A stretch of DNA of 64,000 nt, from NCBI RefSeq assembly GCF_024139115.2, contig NC_085140.1, positions 231,572,371 through 231,636,370 of the forward strand. The letters run 5' to 3'. This stretch comes from Armigeres subalbatus. Its lineage: Eukaryota > Arthropoda > Insecta > Diptera > Culicidae. Position 1 is the stretch's first letter. Each line of letters starts with the position of its first letter. The translations under genes and the position numbers were made by a program. Shown piece by piece: positions 23,800 to 34,011 of the stretch. A model generated the notes under the pieces. It searched no databases, was not told the origin of the DNA, and saw nothing but the letters and a program-made list of their open reading frames with translations.

Positions 23800-25534
23800 T
23801 GCGAAATGTAAAGTGGTATAGTACATATATATACACATCGCCTCCGCGTTTTTAGGTAAAAGACGATGTACATAATTCGTGCGCATGAGCTTCGTATAAG
23901 GGGTAAGCCATAGCAGACGTGACTGCACGATATGACGTGATGCAATGTTATTCCTTCGCGTGAGTCTCGTCGCGTACTCGTCACGGGAAGGTAGCCATAG
24001 GAGTAGCAATGAAAGGATGGTAGCAATGGACAGTAGGCTAAAGCCCCTTGATGGGATTTTTACACATATTATTCTTTAGGTTACATGAAATTCTAATAGT
24101 ACGATATGCCCAGCAAGTATTTTATCGACTAGTACATGCCGTCAAATTATTCAAAAATACATAATTTAAAATAAAGTAGTGAGTATTACCACGATAAAGA
24201 TCAAGAAGACCGCTTCATTTCTCTAACTTGTTATTAGTTAAAATTGACTTGTTGTGATCCAGAATTAAGGGCAAACCTTTCGTTGACACAGTGGTGTAAT
24301 CTGGTCTCATAAAATAAAGTACAAACATTATTAAAAAACATAATCGAACGGGAAACGTGCTTAGTCATAATACACAATGATTTATTGTTCCTATTGAGTG
24401 GCATTAGCATCGAACCAACACAGTTCTTCGCAACTGTTGTAATCGTGCTCTGTAACAAAGTAGAAACACAAAAAAGACAATGAAACATTTCCATGCAAAC
24501 GCAACTTCCCACCTTCCCAGCAGAAGTATAAACTATCCATCATCTGGGCATGATGCATGACTCATCATAACTCATGTGTGAGCTGGAAGGCATGATGGGC
24601 TCATTAATCACCTACTTGCACTTGGTTCTCCATTGTACTACCACGCGGTGGAGGAAGCTCGTTTCTTCTTTCACGTAGTTTACACTTCCACTTAACGAAT
24701 GAATGGTGGATTGAATGACGCCTCCCAGTGTATTGGTCTTACCCACTGGCAACAACAGCGCCATAAAATCTAACCCACTCAAGTGAATCTTAGACAATAA
24801 AATTACATGCACGATATATTATTTGTGTACTGTGAATTATGATTGAGATAAAGGCGAAAATCTACCTGCAATTTATTATCATCCATACATCTTCCTCCCA
24901 GCTTGTGCATATATCAGGGCAGAGTTATTAGAGAACACTGTTATTACCTTCATAGGGGCGATTCTCCGAAGGCGGGTTACCTTACTCAAAATCTAAAGTG
25001 CCGTCAAGCTATCATTAGTATGGGGAAGCGGTCTAAACAGCATCAATTAGTATTTTTCTCGCAATTTTGAAAACACATGGGAACCCTTTTGAAGCGGAAA
25101 GAGGTGGTACCCCAACACACAGGACGCGACTGTCGTTGTCGCTTGGTGACTGCGATTGTCTATCACGTCAGGAACTTGAATGCAGCGACCCAGCGATAGA
25201 GTCGTGACGACAGCGACTGTCGCGATGCGTGTGTTTAACGGAGAAACAATTACAAAATTATTATCTGGTTTAATAATCAAGGGATTTAACATTAGGTTAT
25301 CATTTTCTGTAATAAGGTGTATATTTTTTCGATATGCCTTTATTGAGAACTATTCATTCTATAATACGTGCTTAATGCTTTTATTTCAGTTGGCTGAATC
25401 TTTATAATCTATACAAAAATGATAATTATTTTATTTTATTCTTTTATGACAACAGTAGACATCGTTCCCGAAACAGGCCAATGAAAAGGCAATGCTTTTC
25501 TCCTTTGACGATTATAAAAATAATAAGTGCTATA
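23800..25534. other. No gene recognised
   Basis: Non-coding DNA. A small cluster of CATGATG/CATCATAA-like direct and inverted motifs lies at 24535-24600. No frame shows a domain. Confidence 0.4.
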
Positions 25535-25651
25535 CTGCCGTGAATCGCATATTTGCCCCATATGAATAGGAAACCCTGCAAAGATAAAGTCTCCTTAATA
25601 AAGACATAAAAAAAACCTGCAAAAAGGGGACAGATATGCGATTCAGGGCAG
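25535..25651. repeat. TA-flanked MITE (mariner/pogo-like), 117 bp
   Basis: The ends CTGCCGTGAATCGCATAT and ATATGCGATTCAGGGCAG are inverted repeats with one mismatch. They are bounded by TA on both sides (25533-25534, 25652-25653). TA duplication plus short TIRs fits the Tc1/mariner/pogo group. The unit is non-coding. Confidence 0.75.
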
Positions 25652-26243
25652 TATAGGTACCTTAACTAGGATTCCCGTAAGTTTCCGTCATCAGTTGTTT
25701 CATGTGCTTACATATTATCATTGAGAGAAGTGCTCAAATTTGATAGTTAATAATTACTGCTTTGATTCGCTAAACTTGGCTCATCGCGAAAAACTGTAAA
25801 ACCGCTAATTATGGGGCAGCCTGGTTTATATTTATGTGGCGCCGAAGAAATGATAATAATATACTTCTGACGGAGGAGTTGAAAAATGCCCTCACGAAGC
25901 TGTTATTTAGCAAGATCTGAATCGGTTGAAACAGTAATGGGTTTTTCACTAATGTGCCCTTCAACGTTCCGTTGATTGATCATTGTATAATTTCTCATTG
26001 CTTACCTTTCGCAAGAAATGTATTGATAGATTCTATTCTTCTGCTCTATGGTTTCATCATTTATTAAAAAAATGTGTCTAAGAAAAGCACCAAAGCGAAT
26101 TTCTGATGATTGTGTTTTGTAAAACAATCGATAAATTTTCTTGTTTTTAGGTCTACTAAAGGAACGACTGTTTGATATTATGTTTTGAGAAAGTCTTTGT
26201 AATCTCTATGAATTGAGACAATATCATCGACTTCGCATAATCT

Positions 26244-26628
26244 GGGGGAACTCCTGAATGGCCATTTCATAAATGAGTCAATATAAGTCGTGTGACACAC
26301 TGACACCTGAAACTTCATGATTGAACAAAACAATGACATTTTCAAAGTTACATTGGATATGGATACACTATGCCCAGGGAGTCAAGAATGTTTCCAACTC
26401 GGAAACATGCTGGACCGGACCGAGAATCGAACTCGCCATCTCCGGATTGGCAATCCTACGTCTTCGCATGCAAGGTCAACTGGAGATTGTGTGGTTCCTG
26501 GGCTACTCAGTTTCAATCCGGCCACAGTCCAGGGGACTTCCAGAATGACCGTTTCCTAAATTGAGTCAACATAAGTCGAGTGACACCTCAAACTTCATGA
26601 TTTCACACACCAATGATAAAAACAAATC
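26244..26628. repeat. ~100-bp direct repeats around a tRNA-like SINE head
   Basis: The segment GGGGAACTCCTGAATGGCCA ... GTGACAC ... AACTTCATGATT (26244-26346) recurs diverged at about 26532-26628. Between them, on the minus strand at about 26395-26480, lies tRNA-like text: GGATTGCCAATCC stem-loop (anticodon-position GCC) and GAGTTCGATTCTC B box. A second copy of the tRNA-like text is at 57995-58090. Confidence 0.65.
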
Positions 26629-26944
26629 AAATTCCTTTTCATTGCTTTGTTTTCGTGGGAAGAATATCGGAGCTTTGAAATGAAATCCAGGAGCAGTAAC
26701 CCTACATGATATACACAGTGTCTAGCCATTTAACCGAATACCATATGGTCGAAAGCTGTTTGGCGGACCTAGGTGGCATTGCGCATCTAGATTCGAATGA
26801 AATTCTATTACGACTTTCGATCTCGAAAACGAATTATCTTTCAAGGAGGTACAAGAATAGCGAGATGTTTTGGCATTATGAATACTCGATAGCACACTGG
26901 AAAACAACTCAAATCGAATGAAAAACGCTCGTCACCTTTATTAC
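26629..26944. other. Unassigned; CCATTTGGC-like degenerate motifs
   Basis: Around 26725-26765 the text CCATTTAACCGAATACCATA, then TGGTCGAAAGCTGTTTGGC shows degenerate 'CCATTTGGCCGAA' units. These recur weakly at 47939-47968. No gene. Confidence 0.4.
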
Positions 26945-27521
26945 TTTAGAATGAAGCCCTATTTGCAGCTGCAATACGCCTTTTCACCTCGCGGGTAACA
27001 TCATTATCGCACGTCACTAATGTTCCAATGAAGATTCACAAATTTTTCTACCACTTCAAATTTTTCACTATCCCCCACCATTTCGCTACCATCACCACAA
27101 GTGAACCCACGTTTGATTGCCAGCCAGTTTGATTGATCGTTAGTCCAATCCTCACTGTCTTCCTCTTAAAAGGCACAAAAGCCTCTTAAACGGCACGGCG
27201 ATCAATACCGATAATATCGATATCGTCCGAAAATCCCAGGAGCATACGCGATCTTGTGATAATGGTACCGCTTCTTTGCACACCAGCTCTCCTTATCGCT
27301 CCCTCGAACGCGATATTGAACAGTAGATTTGAGAGTGCATCACCCTGCTTTAATCCATCTAAGGTAACAAATGACGTCGATATTTCATCCGCAACCCTTA
27401 CACTTGATTTCGATCCGTCCAACGTTATACGAACCAGCCGTACCAGTTTCGCCGGAAAACCATGTTCAAATATAATTTGCCATAATTCATTTTGTTTCAC
27501 TGAATCATACTTTTTACTCAC
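26945..27521 (-). pseudogene. RTE-like LINE family B, RT fragment (3' piece)
   Basis: The minus-strand frame 27521-27186 carries RT: KYDSVKQNELWQIIFEHGF (end of motif A region), GLKQGDALSNLLFNIAFEG (motif B) and FSDDIDIIG (motif C, with S in place of the usual A of FADD). 27185-26945 holds the post-RT part matching 16650-16810. It is truncated at the junction with the family-C LINE at about 27521. Confidence 0.8.
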
Positions 27522-28439
27522 TTATGAATCCTGTACACCTCCGGTGGTGCAAAGGGCCGACTTGAAAGATCTCCATCCTGAGCGTTGCCCAGCTATCGCT
27601 TCAACCTGTTGCCAGGTTAGATTTCGGTCGACTTATTTTATTTCTCTATTGAGGCTTCGCCGCCAAGAGCCTCTGGGTCTGCCTCTGCTGCGATGTCCCG
27701 CTGGGTTCCAGTCTAATGCTTGTTTACAGATTTCGTTTCCGCCCCTACGTAGAGTGTGGCCGACCCAGCCCCATTTTCGATCCCGAATTTCTGTTGCTAT
27801 CGGCCTCTGGTGACAACGACGATGAAGCTCGTTGTTTGGGATCCAGTTGTGAGGCCACCAAGCCCGAATTATGTACCGCATGCATCTGTTGATGAACACC
27901 TGCAGCCGTTGAGTGTTCTCCACTGATACATACCATGTTTCGCTAGCGTATAACAGCACAGATTTCGCGTTAGAGTTGAAAATTCGTATTTTGCTGCGTT
28001 CACTTATCTGCCTGTTTTTCCAGATATTTCTTAAACTCTTAAACTCGCACAGGCAGCCCTTGCTTTCTTGATCCGTGCGCCTATGTCGATCTTGGCACCG
28101 CCATCTAACGCTATTTGGCTACCAAGATATTGGAATCTTTCACCATTCTCCACTGGTTGCCCGGAGGCCCTGGTTGTTTACATCCAACGATTTGGTTTTG
28201 TTGACGTTGATGACAAAACCTGCCGAAGAGGAGCGCTCGGCAAGGTTGTTGAGCTTATTCTGCATATCTGAGCGCCATTGCGCGAGGAGTGCAACGTCAT
28301 CAGCCAATTCGAATTCGTTTAGGTGCTCCATGGTTATAGGCTGCCATAACATCCCGCGGTTTGGTTCACGGTCAATCACATCTACCAAAATCTCGTCGAT
28401 TACGTTGATGAACAGTAGCGGTGATAGAATACATCTATA

Positions 28440-28730
28440 AGAAATAGCACGTACACCGCTCTTTTAGCAGAACAATAATCACGCAGAGTTTCATTGTCGC
28501 ACGTTATAAAGCTGCAATTCATTAATCACATTAAAATACATATAAACACTATTAAATAATATTCACTTACATCTTCGGTGTTTCTGATACGGAACCGGAC
28601 CGTTTTAGAAGTGCTATTGATCGTAACATGTCAACAACGCAGTGAAACAACACTTAGGCGAGCTTGGACACATACACAAGGAATAGATATTATACCAGGG
28701 GTTTGCAATACAATTCTTACGTAACAACAT
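28440..28730. mobile_element. ~290-bp insertion in family-C RT
   Basis: The RT text 'VRLG' and 'CILSPLLF', adjacent in intact relatives, is split by about 290 bp of unrelated AT-rich DNA. GATGT occurs at both edges on the minus strand, a candidate TSD. Insert type unknown. Confidence 0.55.
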
Positions 28731-28841
28731 CCTAGCCTCACACCAGCTACGACCCGGATAGGGTCGGACAAGACTCCATTGTGCACCACTCTACACGAAA
28801 AGGCCTCGTACTGTGCCTCGATGAGGCCGATGATTTTCTCA

Positions 28842-29765
28842 CACACTTAAAATACTATTTTCATCTCGGTAAAATAAATTGACGAACTTGGTCGTGAAAG
28901 CTTATGTTTACTGATATCTCGTCAATAAATATGACGTTTACATAAGTTACTGAAACTCGGCAGTCAAGTTTGCCATCGTCATCGGTAGTTTGGAGTTTGA
29001 CTGAGTTTCGGCAAACCCATCTGTCAAACATTTAAGCTCTAGCGTGCTCTGTAAAAAAACACGTGAAGAAGCAAGAGCAATGGAAAATAGAATTTTCATC
29101 TTCGAGTTTTTTGGTAAGTATTCATTCTGATTTCAATTTTCCTGTTCGGGCAGGACACTAAAATCTGTTAAAAATTCACGCAACATTTTACGTCGATTTC
29201 AACAATGGAAATAATGAAAGTCATGTCCGTTTTAATTTCAGCTACAGCTGTAATTCTATAAAAAAAAAACAGAGATACTTGCTGTATCTGGATGGATGGA
29301 TGGAAATTACTTACCCCACATGAAGGAGTCAACAAATAAACACATTAAACATCGTTGGAATAATCAGGAACCTACTGACTTGTTCTGTTCTTTATGGAAT
29401 CGTGGAACAATAACTTTAAATGGCTGCCAAAAAGTATAGGTTTCATTTAGCATTTTCATATCGTTTTTCATACAAAAATGACCAAAAATAAAATCTACTT
29501 TCGTATTGATTAACGCTTTTTATTTCTATTTTGATTCATCTGAAAATAAATGAAAATAATTTATCACTGAGTTTCGGCAAATCTCTTTACCGAATTGATC
29601 GGCCTCGTACTACCGAATAGCACGGTAAATTTTGACAGCTGGGTAGTGTCGAACATTTTACGACCAATCGGTAATTCAAACTTCCACCGAGATTTTTACC
29701 GAGATATCAGCTGTTGGATTCTCGGCAATTTATTTTGCCGGCCTCGGCGAAAAAAATTAAGTGTG
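28842..29765. mobile_element. 924-bp non-autonomous DNA element, TIR CACACTTAA
   Basis: The left end CACACTTAAAATACTATTTT and right end AAAAAAATTAAGTGTG are inverted. Subterminal TTTACCGAGA/TCTCGGTAAAA motifs repeat inside. It splits the family-C RT between 'GFL' and 'KIIGLIEAQYEA', leaving CA on both sides. The interior (28880-29740) has no ORF with a transposase signature. A 193-bp relative with the same ends sits in the other family-C copy at 61904-62096. Confidence 0.75.
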
Positions 29766-30655
29766 CAGGAACCCGCTTGCGTCTCAGGGCCCCCACATAT
29801 TCTCGTGATTGAGACGGTCGAAAGCTTTTTCGTAGTCAATGAATACCAAGTAAAGGAACTCTTGGAATTCGTTGACCTTCTCCAGAATGATACGGAGCGT
29901 GGCAATATGGTCTACACAGGATCTTCCGACACAGAGTCTGGCCTGCTGCTGCCGCCGGAGAGTCGCATCGATCTTCTCCTGAATCCGAGCTGGGATAATT
30001 TTGCATAAAAATTTGAGAACGGTACACAGTAACATAATGCCTCACCAGTTATCGCACATAGTCTGGTCACCCTTTTTGGGCACATTCACTAAGATACCTT
30101 GCATCCAGTCGACCGGGAAAGTTGCGGTATCCCAGATTACGGAATAAACGATGCAGTAGTTGAGCGGACGTCATGGGGTCAGCTTTGAGCATCTCGGCTG
30201 ATATGCTTCGACCCCTGGGGCGTTATTCGATTTCATGCTTTGGATGACTGTTGGAATCTCTAGCAGCGATGGAGCTTCGGTATTGACGCGTGTTATACGT
30301 CGGATCCTAGGCAGATCATGCCGAGGTGGTGATGGTCTCGCTGGCACTTGAAAAAGTTGCTCGAAGTGCTCGAACCAGCGTTTCAGCTGGTCAGTTGGAT
30401 CGGTCAATAACTGATCATTCGCGTCTTTCACAGACATCGTTGCATTCATCTTCGCCCCGCTTAAGCGTCGTGAGATATCGTAGAGGAGGCGTCGCTCTAT
30501 CGCGGCTTTGGCTTCTCTTAAGAGCAAATTTGCTCCTCTATCTTCCTCCAGGTCTCATCGGTGATCCATTGTTTTCTCTGGATGCGCAGTTCGCCCAGAT
30601 TGTTCTCGCTGGTGGCGATGAAGGCATTCTTGATGGCGGTCCACTGGTCTTCCAC

Positions 30656-30976
30656 CCCGGGCAGAAGTCATGAACAGAATAACAAAACATGATATGGACT
30701 TGATTGATAAAAGAGATAAAAGAACAGGCCACAATATCAAAATTTTGCACCGAAAAATCATTTAAATATCAAGATATGCTATGGATAAAAACAAACTAAT
30801 GGCACATGATATTGATCACTTATTACAAATAGCATAACTTGATTTCTTCATGATATTTTAGTGCAAAATATTGATATTGTCGTCTGATCTTTTATCTCTT
30901 ATATCAATCAAGTCCATATCTCATTTTGCTATCTTATTAACATTTGATATTATTGAGCTATTTTCATCTGCTCGGG
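30656..30976. mobile_element. 321-bp foldback MITE, TIR CCCGGGCAGA, copy 1
   Basis: It starts CCCGGGCAGAAGTCATGAAC and ends ATCTGCTCGGG. Inside, GACTTGATTGATA-AAGAGATA and its inverse TATCTCTTATATCAATCAAG pair over long arms. It interrupts the family-C pre-RT linker and is flanked by AC on each side. Copy 2 is at 49095-49419 and a partial copy at about 63281-63352. Confidence 0.8.
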
Positions 30977-31235
30977 ACGCTGCCACCGGAATATCTGCAG
31001 CACGCGTCTCCAGTTCTTCAACGAAGGACCGTTTCACCGTGGCATCTTACAGTCGGCGTGTGTTGAATCGTCGTCCAACTCTTTCCTCCTGCCGACGAAT
31101 CCGCGCAATGCGCAGGCGTATTTCGCCGATGAGGAGGTGATGATCAGACGCGATATCGGCACTATACGTTTATTCCGTACATCAAGAAGGCTCCGTTTCC
31201 ATTTTCGGCTGATGCAGATGTGGTCACCAGTCAAT

Positions 31236-31745
31236 AAAAATTTTACAAAAAAAGAAGGCATTTCCTCGTCTTCCTTCCTCGTCTTCCCATATTTTCGACA
31301 TAATATGGTGCATAACTTCATAAAGCTGCTCACTGCCATGCTTGAGAAGTTTTAGTCAGAAACTGGTCCTTCCCCCACCAGTCTTATTGTTTTTGCAGCT
31401 CTTTTACAGCTTTTTAACCTCATCTAGTGTTGGCGACTCCACAACTTGTCCATCATCGCTTCAATAACTATTCTACTTCACCGATGCACCCGTCACTTCC
31501 ACCTATTCAACAAAGTCTCGAAGTGTTTGCCTTCTACCCTAGCAACCACTTCGGTTTTACCATCTATCAAGCAAATTCCTTTGTTGGTCGTTAATACACT
31601 TTGTGACGGGAAATGACGCTGTCTTTCTTCGCACGCCATTGACAGACTCATAAAACCTTAACATATCGTTTCTGCTCCACATTTTTCCTGCGCCTCACTA
31701 ATAACTTGTTCTTCATATTCTTTCTTCTTCCTTCAACGATCACCC
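31236..31745 (-). pseudogene. RTE-like LINE family B, pre-RT fragment (5' piece)
   Basis: Shifted minus-strand frames read the linker before RT, then KHGSEQLYEVMHHIMSKIWE at about 31345-31280, where the family-C sequence cuts in. With 26945-27521 it forms the two halves of one family-B element missing roughly 90 codons between them. Confidence 0.68.
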
Positions 31746-32993
31746 CTATACGGGCTGCAAAAAGCACGGTGCGTCGTTTCCTGTGGGGAACTCCGCGTGT
31801 ACTTTTGGGTAAATGCGTTAATACTTTTGCCGAAAACACCAAGCACCTAATTAATAAGGGTTCGAAGTTGTAGCTCTGTATCTTGGGTACATGGAAATGG
31901 AAGAAAGAATAGAACAGTGGCGGTACCTAGCGTATAAATGCCAATTATCCTAATTCATTGCTCATGGGTCAAATCCCTCTGAATAAATTTGCTGAAGAAA
32001 TCATGTAAAATATAATGACCATCAAAAGAATAGCATCATTTTCAAAGTGCATCACACTCACATGAAGATTTTACTTAGTTCATAGTAAAAAGTTGTTATT
32101 AGTCAAGTCTAATATAAAGACTTTTCATAGTAAAACGTTGTCGAAGACATGTATCATTTTTGTGTTCAAATTTCTCAGCTATAACGAGCGACCTCAATGT
32201 TTTACTAATGTGTGAGTTTGCCACGAACATTTCATCACTATGCCGGCAAAAGATTCCGTTTTTCGCATGGTGAACTCTTCGTAAAGCAATAATAAGTCAT
32301 TTTCAAAATTTCCTAACATGAAAGACTGCACCGAGTCTGTCACCGACCGTCTCGCTGTCGGCAAAGGCGCGCAAAGTATCACCGGAAAATTAATGCACAT
32401 GCACTTCAGGAATTTTTGAGTTTCTGCATATTAATCTTTTGGCTCTTCTGCTCAGTGACGGACGGTGCAGTGTCGTAGTGTTTGTCAGTGACGTGGCCAT
32501 GGACCGTGTTTTGGGGAAAACGAAACTTTAGCCTTGGGTTATCGCACATTAACTCGACATTAAAACATTCTGCCGCACTTAATTTATTGATGTATGTACT
32601 AATATTTTACAAACGTGAAATAGATTTTAAAACTATCGTAAGCTGTTTTCAAAATGGCACGATCCATGATCCATGAATACAATTTTTAAGCGGAATTCAA
32701 CCGTGTGGGTTACAAATGCATAGACGGTTCTCCTTTGTTACGAGGAAGTCGTTCGCACTTGAATTGAAACAATTGGTTTGGAAAAAAAGTGTTAGCACTA
32801 GTCAATTTTATTCCCGCACTTTAGTAATTTGATTTGAGTCAGCTACACGTCATTTGTAAAGCTCAAGCTTAGCGATAACTACGTAGAGTTACAAAGTGGC
32901 GGAATCACTTGCAATTTCATTTACTAGTCTTATGACAAACAAAAATTTGATCTAGCAATTTTGTTTTAATTATGTCGACTGTCAACAATGTAC
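31746..32993. other. No gene recognised
   Basis: AT-rich non-coding DNA lying downstream of the host exon on its strand. Frames are short and lack domains. Confidence 0.4.
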
Positions 32994-33259
32994 TTTTTGG
33001 TGATTACTTGGCGTTTCAGTCTATATTTTAAATGAAAATCGTTTAAAAAATGTTTTATTTCTCCAACGTTTCGATCCTTATTGGACCTTTTTCAAGGATT
33101 CGAAATTTCAAAACAACAAAAACAAAGAAAAGAAAAAAACAACCAAAATTTCGAATCCTTGAAAAAAATCCAATAAGGATCGAAACGTTGGAGAAAGAAA
33201 ACATATAGTTGATTTTCATTCAAAATATAGGCTGAAACGCCAAATAATCACCAAAAAAT
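32994..33259. repeat. Palindromic MITE, ~265 bp
   Basis: The outer arms TTTTTGGTGATTACTTGGCG and CGCCAAATAATCACCAAAAA, and the inner arms CTCCAACGTTTCGATCCTTA and TAAGGATCGAAACGTTGGAG, are inverted around an AAAACAACAAAAACAAAG loop. Arms are about 110 bp each. Non-coding. TSD not clear. Confidence 0.75.
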
Positions 33260-34011
33260 CTTGCAATTTTGCATATGCCCGTTTGTTATGCAGATTTTTA
33301 TAGCTTCTTATTATATAATGTATAATTCTTATTATATAACGGCTTGCGAAGCGGCAACGTCCCAGCGAAGAAGAATATAAGGAGTCGATTCTCAAACAAA
33401 ATTACCACCCCCCGGCACTTACCTTGCCACTGCACTGAGCTGTTCGCCAAAGCAGCAATGATGCTGATGATGATAATTCTTGCCTCTCGGCCAAGAGTGG
33501 ATAATTTATGACCAACGCCATGTCGCCGCTGGTGAGCTTTTTAGTATCGCAATTAGTGCGCGTCAAAAGAAATGGCGCAACACAAGATTTATCACCCGAC
33601 CAGATGTAGGTTTTTAACTCCGATGACACTTTTAAGACAGCACTCGGGGCTTCGCCACTGATTCTTTTAGATGTTGTTTTTTGCTGCGTGCATCAACTAA
33701 TCTTTTTAACGGTTGACGGCACATACCATCGTCATTCATCTCTGTTATCAGTGCTTCAGAATCTTTTTGATGCGCTGTTGAATGCGATCGCAATGTTAAA
33801 AGGCGGTGATATTTTGGATGTTATGAAAATAAGATAGGTCTTCCAAGAAAATATTTTATTTTTCCATTCTCTGAAATATTGCAATAGAGTGCCTAGAGTT
33901 TGACAAAGTACCATTTTATTACATTAAAATTTTGTTCGACAACAAACATTTCATCGAATAAAAACAATAAATTATTTACAAACTGAACAAAATGTTAAAC
34001 CATGCACCTTT
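33260..34011 (-). other. 3' flank / probable 3' UTR region of the NET-family gene
   Basis: No coding signal. It includes candidate poly(A) signals just below the stop codon and, at 33348-33378, a short retroelement-tail-like segment. The 3' UTR probably occupies the part nearest 34011. Confidence 0.45.
33915..33920 (-). promoter_or_regulatory. Candidate poly(A) signal AATAAA
   Basis: AATAAA on the minus strand, about 90 bp downstream of the host stop codon. Another AATAAA lies near 33854-33859. Either could define the mRNA end. Confidence 0.45.

Larger units (their letters stand above)
27522..31235 (-). mobile_element. RTE-like LINE family C, 5'-truncated, with three insertions
   Basis: In minus-strand order: endonuclease end (DHICISRKWKRSLLDVRNKR, 31219-31150); pre-RT linker (30527-30171: MLLREAKAAIERRLLYDISR, then WFEHFEQLFQV); RT first part (30035-29784: LVFIDYEKAFDRLNHENMWG); RT motif B region (28846-28735); RT motif C, ELADDVALLAQ, at about 28310; and the C-terminal tail (27959-27633: LLYASETWYVSVENTQRLQV, then RKWGWVGHTLRRGG). 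It is interrupted by inserts at 30656-30976, 28842-29765 and about 28440-28730. It lies between two family-B fragments in the same orientation. A sister copy is at 60390-63172. It is dead: every part is frameshifted. Confidence 0.82.

Noticed and set aside
26395..26480. tRNA-Gly-like gene on the minus strand
   Set aside because: The anticodon stem and B box are present, but the D arm and acceptor stem do not close. A diverged copy elsewhere shows that it belongs to a dispersed SINE.
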